A stretch of 64,000 nt of DNA from Rhodobacter flavimaris. Its GTDB lineage: Bacteria > Pseudomonadota > Alphaproteobacteria > Rhodobacterales > Rhodobacteraceae. Below the pieces are notes generated by a model. It made no database searches and was not told where the DNA came from. It saw only the letters and a list, made by a program, of their open reading frames with translations. Position 1 is the stretch's first letter. Each line of letters opens with the position of its first letter. Below, piece by piece: positions 27,899-36,085 of this stretch. Where the stretch lies: positions 62,001 to 126,000 of the forward strand of contig NZ_JAJUOS010000006.1 in assembly GCF_021378075.1 (NCBI RefSeq), given 5' to 3'. The position numbers were made by a program, and so were the translations under genes.

Positions 27899-28627
27899 AT
27901 GCCAAATCCCACCGCTGCGATCCTGATTATCGGCGACGAGATCCTGACCGGCCGCACCCGCGAGGGTAACGCCCATTTCCTGGCCGGAGAGCTTGTGAAG
28001 GTGGGCATCGACCTGCGCCAGATCCGGGTGATCGGAGATGAGCACGCAAGCATCGTGGCGGCGGTGCGCGCGCTGTCCTCAAGCCACGATCAGTTGTTCA
28101 CCTCGGGCGGGATCGGGCCGACACATGACGACATCACCGCCGACGCGGTGGCCGAGGCCTTCCGTCGTCCGATCGGTGTGCGCGAGGATGCCCGCGCCAT
28201 CCTTGCCGCGCATTACGCCGCGCGCGGGGTCGAGTTCACCGAGGCCCGGCTGCGCATGGCCCGCATTCCCGAGGGCGCGCGGCTGATCGACAACCCGGTT
28301 TCCGGCGCACCCGGTTTCAGCGTGGAAAACTGCCATGTGATGGCGGGTGTGCCGAATATTTTCCAGGCGATGGTGGCGGGGCTGCTTCCTCGGCTAACCG
28401 GGGGCGCACCGCTGCTGACCCGCAGCTGGCAGATGATGGTCCCCGAGGCATCGATCGCAGATCAGCTTGGCGCACTGGCGGCCGCGCATCCCGGGCTCAG
28501 CTTCGGCTCTTACCCCTTCGTGACCGAGGGGCGTTATGGCACGAACCTCGTTGTGCGCGCGACCGATCCCGTGGCGCTTGAGGCCGGGTTTGCCGCGCTG
28601 AAGGCCGCTTTCCCGGAGGGACAATGA
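27899..28627 (+). CDS. CinA-type molybdopterin-binding domain protein
   Basis: Protein of 242 residues with a MoCF_biosynth domain: IIGDEILTGRTREGN and FTSGGIGPTHDDITADAV are signatures of the CinA N-terminal domain. The C-terminal nicotinamide-nucleotide amidase domain of full CinA is absent, as in many alphaproteobacterial single-domain versions. AAAGGAGG lies just upstream of the ATG. Its stop overlaps the next start (ATGA), forming a three-gene coupled operon. The stand-alone domain has no settled function. Confidence 0.88.
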   Translation: MPNPTAAILIIGDEILTGRTREGNAHFLAGELVKVGIDLRQIRVIGDEHASIVAAVRALSSSHDQLFTSGGIGPTHDDITADAVAEAFRRPIGVREDARAILAAHYAARGVEFTEARLRMARIPEGARLIDNPVSGAPGFSVENCHVMAGVPNIFQAMVAGLLPRLTGGAPLLTRSWQMMVPEASIADQLGALAAAHPGLSFGSYPFVTEGRYGTNLVVRATDPVALEAGFAALKAAFPEGQ

Positions 28628-29337
28628 CCGATCAAGTCTTCGCCGTGATCGACGCCACATGGCCCCCGGTCGCCTGCACGGAAGCTGGCGGCTTCGTGAT
28701 CCGTGAGGGGAAAGGCGGCGGTTCGCGCGTCAGCGCAGCGTCACGTTTCGCGCCATGGGATGCCTGCGATCTGGATGCCGCCATCGCAGCGCAGCGCGCC
28801 CTTGGCCAGAGCCCGAAGTTCCAGATCCGGCCCGATGATGCGGAGCTTGATAATGCACTTGCGGCGCGCGGCTTCGTCGTGACCGACCCGACGGTGGTTT
28901 ATGACGCCCCGATCGGCACGCTTCAGGGCGAGGTGCCGCCCGTTACCGCCTTCGCACATTGGCCGCCCTTGCAAATCGCGCGCGATCTGTGGACCGACCT
29001 CGGCATCGGCCCCGCCCGTCAGGCGATCATGGAGCGCGCGACCGACCCCAAATGCTGCATCCTCGGGCGCAAGACCGACCGCGCCGCCGGGGCGATGTTC
29101 GTGGCAATCCACGACGGTATCGCGATGATCCATGCCCTTGCGATCCTGCCCGAGATGCGCCGCATGGGCCTTGCCCGCGCCATGATCCATGAGGCCGCAC
29201 GATGGGCCGCCGAGAACGGCGCACAGCGGATGATGCTGGTGGTGACCGATGCCAATGACGGGGCGAATGCGCTTTACCGCGTGCTCGGGATGGAGCGGCG
29301 CAGCGGCTACCACTACCGCAGCGAGGCCACGCCATGA
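28624..29337 (+). CDS. GNAT-family N-acetyltransferase
   Basis: Protein of 237 residues. The C-terminal half has the acetyl-CoA-binding GNAT core: IHALAILPEMRRMGLARAMI (motif A, with R-x-x-G-L-A) and the closing strand ALYRVLGMERRSGYHYR. The first 110 residues match nothing I recognise and probably form a degenerate second GNAT lobe. Start and stop overlap the flanking genes by 4 bases each. The substrate is unknown. Confidence 0.82.
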   Translation: MTDQVFAVIDATWPPVACTEAGGFVIREGKGGGSRVSAASRFAPWDACDLDAAIAAQRALGQSPKFQIRPDDAELDNALAARGFVVTDPTVVYDAPIGTLQGEVPPVTAFAHWPPLQIARDLWTDLGIGPARQAIMERATDPKCCILGRKTDRAAGAMFVAIHDGIAMIHALAILPEMRRMGLARAMIHEAARWAAENGAQRMMLVVTDANDGANALYRVLGMERRSGYHYRSEATP

Positions 29338-30257
29338 AGCCTGCGATCTGGCTTGCCGCGCTGGCCCTTCCCTGCGCCGCTGCCGCCTTCGAGCCGACCT
29401 TGCCTCAGGGCGCCGCGCAAAGTGCCGAGGCTATCAATCCGGCCACCAGCTACGGGCTGCTGACCGGCCCCTGGAAAGATGGCGACGCACCGCGCATTGC
29501 CATCGAGGGGCCGCGCACCGACAGCGCCTGGCGGCTGCGCGCCAACCAGATGACCACGCTACAGATCCTCGCACCGCTGCGCGAACAGATCGCCGCGGCG
29601 GGCTATGAGATTCTGTTCGAATGCGAAACCGACGCTTGCGGCGGCTTCGATTTCCGCTACGAGTTGGGCCTGTTGCCCGAACCCGAAATGCATGTGGACC
29701 TGAGCGACTTTCGCTATCTCGCGGCGCGCGACGGGTCCGATTATCTCGCGCTGACGGTCAGCCGGTCGAGCGAGTCGGGCTTCATCCACCTGACCACGCT
29801 AGCGGCCCAGCCAATCACGGTGGCGACACCCACGAACCCGCTGGCACAAGACCGCCCCGCCCCCGCCCTGCCGCCGACGCCACTGGGAACCGCACTGGAA
29901 ACCGAAGGCTCGGTCGTGCTGGAGGATCTGGTGTTCGAAAGCGGCAAGAGCACGCTTGAGGGCGAGGATTTTTCGACCCTCGCGGCGCTGGCCGATTATC
30001 TCTCGACCCGCCCCGAGGCGCGGGTGACGCTGGTCGGCCATACCGACACGATCGGCGGCCTAGCCCCCAATATCGCGATTTCGCGGCAACGCGCCGAATC
30101 CGTCCGTGCGCGCCTGATCGAGCGTTACGGAGTCGCGCCGGAACAGCTTGGGGCCGAGGGGGCGGGTTGGCTCGCGCCGCGTGCCAGCAATCAGACTCCT
30201 GAGGGACAGGCGAAAAACAGAAGGGTCGAGGCAATACTCACCTCGACCCCCAGTTGA
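29334..30257 (+). CDS. OmpA-family outer membrane/peptidoglycan-binding protein
   Basis: Exported protein of 307 residues with a short signal peptide (MKPAIWLAALALPCAAAA). The C-terminal 110 residues form an OmpA domain: VFESGKSTLEGEDFSTLAALADYL, VTLVGHTDTIGG and NIAISRQRAESVRARLIERYGV, which bind meso-diaminopimelate in peptidoglycan. The N-terminal 180 residues, with a Cys pair in FECETDACGGFD, match nothing I recognise. Its ATG overlaps the GNAT stop. It converges with the LysR gene, 36 bases apart. Confidence 0.87.
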   Translation: MKPAIWLAALALPCAAAAFEPTLPQGAAQSAEAINPATSYGLLTGPWKDGDAPRIAIEGPRTDSAWRLRANQMTTLQILAPLREQIAAAGYEILFECETDACGGFDFRYELGLLPEPEMHVDLSDFRYLAARDGSDYLALTVSRSSESGFIHLTTLAAQPITVATPTNPLAQDRPAPALPPTPLGTALETEGSVVLEDLVFESGKSTLEGEDFSTLAALADYLSTRPEARVTLVGHTDTIGGLAPNIAISRQRAESVRARLIERYGVAPEQLGAEGAGWLAPRASNQTPEGQAKNRRVEAILTSTPS

Positions 30258-30293
30258 TGGCGCCCGACAGGGACAGCGCCGAAGAAAGCGGAC

Positions 30294-31199
30294 TCACCAG
30301 ATATCCGGACCCTTGTCCGAGAAGGTGGCGGCGAGGAAATCGATGAAGGCGCGGACCTTGGGCTGGGTGAAGCGGCCCGGCGGGTAGATGGCGTAGATGC
30401 CCTGCGTCTCGGTCGGCAGATCGGGGAGCGCATCCTCGACCAGCCCCTGCCGCATTGCATCCGCGTAAAGGAACGAGGGCAGATAGGCGATTCCCAGCCC
30501 CGCGATACAGGCGTGCAGCAGCGATTGCCCGTCATTCACCGTCAGCCAGCCGTTCGACCGCACCTGCCGCCGCTCACCCGAGGGGGCGGTGATCTTCCAG
30601 ACATTGCCGTTCGACTGGCTCGAGTAATGCAGCAGCTTGTGATCGGTCAGATCGTCGATCCGCATCGGCCGCCCGTGGCGCTGGAAATAGCTCGGCGAGG
30701 CGATCATGCGCTGCGAGGTCTCGGTCAGCTTGCGCGCGCGCAGGCTCGAATCCTCCAGCTCACCCACCCGGATCGCCATGTCGAAGCCTTCCGAGATCAG
30801 CTCGACGTAGCGGTTGTTCAGCACCATGTTGACGGTAATATCGGGATATTCCTGCAAGAAATCGCCCAGAACCGGCGAAAGCAGATTGACCCCGAAATCG
30901 GTCGCCACTGAGATGCGCAGAAGCCCCGAGGGCGCAACCTGCATCGAGGTCACCAGCGCATCGGCCTCTCCGGCGTCGTTGAGCACCCGGCGCGCGCGGT
31001 CGTAATAGGCCAGACCGATCTCGGTCGGGCTGACGCGGCGGGTGGTGCGGTTGAGCAGCCGCGCACCAAGACGCGCCTCAAGCGACGAGACATGCTTGGA
31101 CACCGCGGATTTGGAGATCCCCATCTTCTTGGCGGCATCTGTAAAGCCACCCTGATCCACCACGGTGGCAAAGGCTTCCATTTCGGTCAGGCGATCCAT
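30294..31199 (-). CDS. LysR-family transcriptional regulator
   Basis: DNA-binding regulator of 301 residues. The N-terminal winged helix reads FATVVDQGGFTDAAKKMGISKSAVSKHVSSLE, followed by NRTTRRVSPTEIGLAYYDRA. The effector domain is of the CrgA-like group with SGLLRISVATDFG. It is divergent from fadH across 203 bases, the usual arrangement for a LysR regulator and its target, so control of fadH is inferred. The effector is unknown. Confidence 0.9.
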   Translation of the reverse strand: MDRLTEMEAFATVVDQGGFTDAAKKMGISKSAVSKHVSSLEARLGARLLNRTTRRVSPTEIGLAYYDRARRVLNDAGEADALVTSMQVAPSGLLRISVATDFGVNLLSPVLGDFLQEYPDITVNMVLNNRYVELISEGFDMAIRVGELEDSSLRARKLTETSQRMIASPSYFQRHGRPMRIDDLTDHKLLHYSSQSNGNVWKITAPSGERRQVRSNGWLTVNDGQSLLHACIAGLGIAYLPSFLYADAMRQGLVEDALPDLPTETQGIYAIYPPGRFTQPKVRAFIDFLAATFSDKGPDIW

Positions 31200-31402
31200 C
31201 TTTCACCCATCGGCAAACTCGTCGGTTCCCTCACCTATGGCGGGTAATTCGGGCCGAAATGGGGCCATGAGGAGACAATACCGGGGAAGCAGGGCGCGTT
31301 GAGTCCGCGACGGAAACGATGGCGCCGCGCCCGTGACGCGGCGTTCGTCGTGACAGTCCCGGACCTTCGCGTCACATTGCCCGCAGCCAAGGGAGGAGAC
31401 CT

Positions 31403-33415
31403 ATGAGCCAATATCCGCATATGCTGGCCCCGCTTGATCTGGGGCATGTGGTCTTGAAGAACCGCGTGCTGATGGGCTCGATGCACACCAATCTCGAAGA
31501 GACCGGCGACTGGAACCGGGTGGCCGAGTTCTACGCGACCCGCGCACGCGGCGGCGTGGCGCTGATGGTCACCGGCGGCATGGCTCCTAACCTCGAAGGC
31601 GGTGTTTTTCCGGGCGCAGCGGGTCTGTTCACTCCACAAGACATTGTCAATCACCGCATGATCACCGACCGGGTGCATGAGGCAGGCGGGCTGATCGCCA
31701 TGCAGATCTTGCACGCGGGCCGCTATGCCTACGGCCCCGAATGTGTCTCAGCCTCGGCGGTCAAATCGCCGATCTCCCCCTTCCCGCCGAAGGAACTCGA
31801 CGAAGACGGTATCGAGAAGCAGATCGCCGACATCGTCACCGCCGCCGTCCGCGCCCGCGAGGCAGGCTATGACGGGGTCGAGGTGATGGGCTCCGAGGGC
31901 TATTTCCTCAACCAGTTCCTTGTCCGCCATGTGAACCGCCGCACTGACCGTTGGGGCGGCGCCTATGCGAACCGCATGCGCCTGCCGGTCGAGGTCGTGC
32001 GCCGCGTGCGCGAGGCCACCGGCCCCGATTTCATCTTGATCTACCGCATCTCGCTGATCGACCTCGTGCCCGATGGTTCGACCTGGGACGAGGTTGTGCA
32101 ACTCGCCAAGGCGATTGAGGCCGCGGGTGCGTCGATGCTCAACACCGGCATCGGCTGGCATGAGGCGCGCATCCCCACCATCGCGACCTCAGTTCCACGA
32201 GCCGCCTTCGCCTGGCTGACGGCACGCCTGCGCCCCGAGGTCTCGATCCCGGTGATCACCTCGAACCGCATCAACACCCCCGAGGTGGCCGAGGGGATCC
32301 TGACACAGGGCCAGGCCGATATGGTTTCGCTCGCGCGACCCTTCCTCGCCGATCCGGATTTCGTCGCGAAAGCGGCCGAGGGACGCGCTGCGGAAATCGC
32401 GCCCTGCATCGCCTGCAACCAGGCCTGCCTAGACCACACCTTCTCGGGCAAGATCTCGACCTGCCTCGTGAACCCCCGCGCCGCCTATGAAACCGAGCTG
32501 TCGCTGACCCCGACCGAGCAACCCAAGGCGATCGCTGTGGTGGGCGCAGGCCCCGCAGGCCTCTCCGCCGCCATTACGGCTGCCGGGCGCGGCCATGCCG
32601 TGACCCTCTTCGACCGGGCATCGGAAATCGGCGGGCAACTCACCATGGCACGCACCATCCCCGGCAAGGAAGAATTCCACGGCCTCACAGACTGGTTCGC
32701 CACGATGGCCGCCCGCAGCGGCGTCACACTGCGGCTTGAAACCGAGGCCACGCCCGATCTGCTCGCCCCCTTCGACGAGGTGATCATCGCGACCGGCGTC
32801 GTCCCGCGCGACCCCGACATCCCCGGCTCGGAACTCGCGGCCAGCTACATCGACATCCTCACCGGCCGCGTCACTGCAGGCCCGCGCGTCGCCATCGTCG
32901 GCGCGGGCGGCATCGGCTTCGACGTCGCCGAGTTCCTTACTACCTCCGACAGCCCGACGCTGCACCCCGAGGAATGGATGCGCGAATGGGGCGTGGGCGA
33001 TCCCGCCACCACACCGGGCGGCCTTGCCAAACCGCAACCCGAACCGCCCACCCGTACGGTCACGCTTCTGCAACGCAAGCCGGAAAAACCCGGCCGCAAA
33101 CTGGGCAAGACCACAGGCTGGATTCACCGCGCGACACTTCAGGCCAAGGGCGTCAAGATGATCGGCGGCGTGAATTACGAACGCATCACCCCCGAGGGCT
33201 TGCACATCTCCTTCGGCCCGGCGCGCGAAAACCCGTCGCTGATCGAGGCCGACACCGTCGTCCTCTGCGCAGGCCAACTGTCCGAGCGCAGCCTCGCCGA
33301 CCAGCTCATCGCAACCGGCATCACCCCCCATATCATCGGCGGCGCCGATGTCGCGGGCGAGCTTGACGCGAAACGCGCCATCAACCAGGGCACCCGCCTC
33401 GGCGCGATCCTCTGA
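31403..33415 (+). CDS. fadH: 2,4-dienoyl-CoA reductase FadH (NADPH-dependent, FMN/FAD/4Fe-4S)
   Basis: Enzyme of 670 residues, very close to E. coli FadH along its whole length (672 residues, by recollection of motifs such as APLDLGHVVLKNRVLMGSMH and NTGIGWHEARIPTIAT). It reduces 2,4-dienoyl-CoA during beta-oxidation of unsaturated fatty acids. An FMN TIM barrel carries Tyr167 and His253, the catalytic pair; the cluster Cys are 335, 338, 342 and 354; a FAD/NADPH domain begins at AVVGAGPAGLSAA. GGGAGGAG precedes the ATG. A hairpin terminator follows. Confidence 0.92.
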   Translation: MSQYPHMLAPLDLGHVVLKNRVLMGSMHTNLEETGDWNRVAEFYATRARGGVALMVTGGMAPNLEGGVFPGAAGLFTPQDIVNHRMITDRVHEAGGLIAMQILHAGRYAYGPECVSASAVKSPISPFPPKELDEDGIEKQIADIVTAAVRAREAGYDGVEVMGSEGYFLNQFLVRHVNRRTDRWGGAYANRMRLPVEVVRRVREATGPDFILIYRISLIDLVPDGSTWDEVVQLAKAIEAAGASMLNTGIGWHEARIPTIATSVPRAAFAWLTARLRPEVSIPVITSNRINTPEVAEGILTQGQADMVSLARPFLADPDFVAKAAEGRAAEIAPCIACNQACLDHTFSGKISTCLVNPRAAYETELSLTPTEQPKAIAVVGAGPAGLSAAITAAGRGHAVTLFDRASEIGGQLTMARTIPGKEEFHGLTDWFATMAARSGVTLRLETEATPDLLAPFDEVIIATGVVPRDPDIPGSELAASYIDILTGRVTAGPRVAIVGAGGIGFDVAEFLTTSDSPTLHPEEWMREWGVGDPATTPGGLAKPQPEPPTRTVTLLQRKPEKPGRKLGKTTGWIHRATLQAKGVKMIGGVNYERITPEGLHISFGPARENPSLIEADTVVLCAGQLSERSLADQLIATGITPHIIGGADVAGELDAKRAINQGTRLGAIL

Positions 33416-33417
33416 CC

Positions 33418-33450
33418 GGCGGGGCCACCCCGCCCCCTCCCCTTCTTCTT
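33418..33450 (+). terminator. Terminator after fadH
   Basis: GGCGGGG, loop CCA, CCCCGCC, then a pyrimidine tract CCCTCCCCTTCTTCTT starting 3 bases after the fadH stop. The T-rich part is interrupted, so termination may be partial. Confidence 0.7.
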
Positions 33451-33471
33451 GGCCAAAATACCTCGGGGTGA

Positions 33472-33504
33472 GCGGCCCTCGGGCCGCGAGGGGCAGCGCC
33501 CCTC
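33472..33504 (-). terminator. Double hairpin and TATTTT tract after the 117-residue gene
   Basis: On the minus strand GAGGGGC-GCT-GCCCCTC is followed by GCGGCCC-GA-GGGCCGC and then CCCCGAGGTATTTTGGCCA (33447-33469). The last segment is a gene-end element I recognise as common in Rhodobacteraceae. The first stem overlaps the stop codon of the gene. Confidence 0.65.
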
Positions 33505-33856
33505 AGCCCTCGGCTTCCGCGCAATGCCGCCGGAAGGCGCGCTTGAGCATATCCAGCTCTGCGCGCAACAGATCGATCTCGGCGCGCAGATCCTGCTCCA
33601 GCGGCACCCCGGTCACGATCGAGAACCGCTCGACGATCTCATCGCTTTCCAGATCCCGCACAAGGAAGGTCTGCACCCCGTCCGAGAGCACCTCGGCCGG
33701 GATCGGCAGGCTCAGCCGCCACTTGCCCTCGGCCAGGCGCTCAGCCCCAAGCCCCTCCAGCGCCTGCCCCAGATGCAGCACCTCGACGCGCGGCAATTCC
33801 GGCGAGAGGATCACACCTTCCCAGATGCCGCCACGGATGCGCGATAGTTCCAGCAT
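33503..33856 (-). CDS. Uncharacterised protein, 117 residues
   Basis: Small acidic protein with no signal peptide or membrane segment. It opens MLELSRIRGGIWEGVI, has a predicted strand-rich middle (VEVLHLGQAL, WRLSLPIPAEVL) and ends in a helix with coiled-coil character (LRAEIDLLRAELDMLKRAFRRH). It lies 12 bases after the 256-residue gene on the same strand, so the two probably work together. I do not recognise the family. A double hairpin follows. Confidence 0.72.
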   Translation of the reverse strand: MLELSRIRGGIWEGVILSPELPRVEVLHLGQALEGLGAERLAEGKWRLSLPIPAEVLSDGVQTFLVRDLESDEIVERFSIVTGVPLEQDLRAEIDLLRAELDMLKRAFRRHCAEAEG

Positions 33857-33868
33857 GGCTCTCGCTCC

Positions 33869-34639
33869 TCAGATCTCGGCGCGCGGATGGCGCAGCAGAT
33901 GCAGATCGCGCAACACGATCTCGTTCATGCCCGGCGCATCGAAACACAGGTCGAGCCAGACCTTCTCGACCCGCTTCTCGTTGAACGTCACCGAGCCCAG
34001 GTCAAACTCGACACTCTGCGGCCCCGACTTGCCCGACAACCGAAGAACAACCTGTTCAACATTGGGGCCATGCTTGATGTTCAACCGCCCGAAAACCGGT
34101 ACCGCGCGCTCACGCTGCATATCCACCGACAGCCGCATCAGATGCGACCGGCGCAGCCCGCGCAGCGCCGCCTCGGGCAGGTCCAGCGCCACCGACAGGA
34201 ACGAACCGCCAAATCCCAGCACATCGAGCTTGAGCCCGAAGGGCGCCACATCCCCGCGCCGGGTATTGCGGATCTGGCGCAGGGTCAGCTCGCGGCCGGG
34301 GCAGTCGTGAAACACCGCAATCTCGGGGCTCAGTCGGTCGCGACTTGCCACCCCGGCGATCCCTGTAGGCTTCACCGGACCCGACCATAGCGCGGGCCGC
34401 CAGGCCCAATCGCAGCCTAGGGGGCGCTCGATCGCATCGTCCGCAGCCCCTGCCGCAAGCCGGGCGTCCGAGACATGCAACACCCGCTCCACCTCGCGCC
34501 GCAGGGCCTGCGCCTGCGTGCGCAGCACCCGCAGATCGCTTAAGGCGGCCCGCTCGGCCAGACGCGCGGCGCGCCCCCAACGGTTCAACGTCCGGGCTTG
34601 CACAATACGGTCAAGCAATGAGGTCGGGATCTTGTTCAT
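33869..34639 (-). CDS. Uncharacterised protein, 256 residues (possibly DUF6478)
   Basis: Cytoplasmic protein with an N-terminal helical, Arg-rich part (LDRIVQARTLNRWGRAARLA, then a coiled coil to about residue 65) and a larger strand-rich domain containing RPALWSGPVKPTGIAG, FHDCPGRELTLRQIRNTR and VWLDLCFDAPGMNEIVLRD. From memory it resembles a family restricted to Rhodobacteraceae (DUF6478), unconfirmed. I chose MNKIPTS (34639); 25 more codons are open upstream but look non-coding. No function can be given. Confidence 0.75.
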   Translation of the reverse strand: MNKIPTSLLDRIVQARTLNRWGRAARLAERAALSDLRVLRTQAQALRREVERVLHVSDARLAAGAADDAIERPLGCDWAWRPALWSGPVKPTGIAGVASRDRLSPEIAVFHDCPGRELTLRQIRNTRRGDVAPFGLKLDVLGFGGSFLSVALDLPEAALRGLRRSHLMRLSVDMQRERAVPVFGRLNIKHGPNVEQVVLRLSGKSGPQSVEFDLGSVTFNEKRVEKVWLDLCFDAPGMNEIVLRDLHLLRHPRAEI

Positions 34640-34762
34640 GACGCGGTCATAGCAGAAAATCGTTACAGATACGGATACTAGGACGAGCCGGCTCGGCAAA
34701 AATCCGCGACCCATGCGCGGGCGCCAACTTCGCGCACAGTCCTACCCGCCGTGACGCGAAGG

Positions 34763-35419
34763 TCAATTGGCACTTTTGGTGCGTGCGACGAAGTCGCGCA
34801 GCAGGGCAAGCTGTTCGTCGTCGCTCAGCCCGCTCTGTGCCAGCGGCATGACCGACAGTGCCGTGATCCGCCCGCCAAGGCCCGTGACCGCGCGCCAATA
34901 GGTTTCCGCAACCGGCGTGCCACGGCTGGCAGAGCGGTCGCGCAACTTCATCATCAGCGCCTTGTCGCGTATCCTCGCGCTGAGGATCTCGACATCCACC
35001 GCCTTGCCCGAGCGCGCCAGCGCCGCCCGCCCCGCCTCGGAGCGGAAAAACGCCTCGATCTGCGCGAAATTCTCGGCCACCGGCTGCGGGCTTTGCGGCC
35101 CGACGCTCGCGCTCAGCAGCGCCCGCGCGGGCGGCTTGGGCGCCTGCGGATTGCCCGAGATCGCCGCGCAATTGCCAAAAAGCACAAAGCTGCCCGTAGC
35201 CCCCTCGCGGGTCGAGCGCGGATCGACGCAAAACCCGTAGGGCGCGCTCAGCGTCACCGCCCCGCCCGCCACCGCAACCTTGCTGACCGCGCGCACGCCG
35301 CCCGTGGGCTCGACGCAGGCCGCAAGTAGCAGCGCCCCCGCCCAGAGGGCGCGGCGCACAAGGGGTCCAACAGGGAATCGGCGCTTGAACATGGGGCGGA
35401 GGCTTATCCGCAAGCCCAT
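34763..35419 (-). CDS. Putative lipoprotein of the ynj cluster
   Basis: Protein of 218 residues with a positively charged N-terminus, a hydrophobic core and a lipobox LLAAC (Cys35 from the first Met), so probably acylated and placed in the periplasm. One further Cys pair (FCVD and GNCAA) may form a disulfide. The start is either the ATG at 35419 or the ATG at 35392; neither has a strong ribosome binding site. It is last in the run of genes from 41563 and lies 12 bases after ynjD. I do not recognise the domain. Confidence 0.75.
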   Translation of the reverse strand: MGLRISLRPMFKRRFPVGPLVRRALWAGALLLAACVEPTGGVRAVSKVAVAGGAVTLSAPYGFCVDPRSTREGATGSFVLFGNCAAISGNPQAPKPPARALLSASVGPQSPQPVAENFAQIEAFFRSEAGRAALARSGKAVDVEILSARIRDKALMMKLRDRSASRGTPVAETYWRAVTGLGGRITALSVMPLAQSGLSDDEQLALLRDFVARTKSAN

Positions 35420-35431
35420 CCTCGGGCAAGG

Positions 35432-36085
35432 CTAGCGCCCCGTCCCGAACGGCGCGATGGCAAGGCTTTGCCGGGCGATGGCGGCATCCTGCGCATCATG
35501 GCTGGCCAGCAGCGCCGGAATCCCGGCCGCGCGCAGGTGCTTAGCGACGAAATCGCGAATCCCGGCGCGCAGGTAGGGATCAAGCGCAGCGAAGGGTTCG
35601 TCGAGCAACAATGCCGCGGGCCGCGCCAGCAGTGCCCGCATCAGCGCCACCCGCGCCCGCTGCCCACCCGAGAGTGTCGCCGGATCGCGCGGGCCGAAGT
35701 CCAGCAGGCCCGCTCTCTCCAACGCCTCGGCCACCGCCGCACGCCGCGCCGCGCGGCCCCTGACCTGAGGCGAAAGGCCAAAGGCGAGGTTGTCGGCGAC
35801 CGACAGATGCTGGAAAAGGAGCGGTTGCTGGAAGATCACCCCAACCCCGCGCCGCTCGGGCGGCAGGGTCAGCAGATCGCACCCATTCAGGCGAACCTGC
35901 CCGCTCAGCACGAACCCGCGCGGCAGATGCCCCGCAACACCGGCGATCAGGCTTGATTTGCCAACGCCCGAGGGACCGGTCAGGCAGGCGATCTCGCCCG
36001 GCGCGATGCGCAGGCTGAGCGGCGCAAAGAGCGGCGCGGCAGCGCCGGGCGCGGTCAGGCAGAGGTCGTGCAACTCCAGCGTCAT
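35432..36085 (-). CDS. ynjD: ABC transporter ATP-binding protein YnjD
   Basis: ATPase of 217 residues. Walker A GPSGVGKSSLIAG, signature LSGGQRARVALMRA, Walker B LLLDEPFAALD and switch LLASHDAQD are present. It resembles YnjD and ThiQ. Its ATG overlaps the ynjC stop (ATGA). Grouping with a YnjB-type binding protein and a double-length permease supports the ynj name over thiBPQ. Confidence 0.85.
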   Translation of the reverse strand: MTLELHDLCLTAPGAAAPLFAPLSLRIAPGEIACLTGPSGVGKSSLIAGVAGHLPRGFVLSGQVRLNGCDLLTLPPERRGVGVIFQQPLLFQHLSVADNLAFGLSPQVRGRAARRAAVAEALERAGLLDFGPRDPATLSGGQRARVALMRALLARPAALLLDEPFAALDPYLRAGIRDFVAKHLRAAGIPALLASHDAQDAAIARQSLAIAPFGTGR

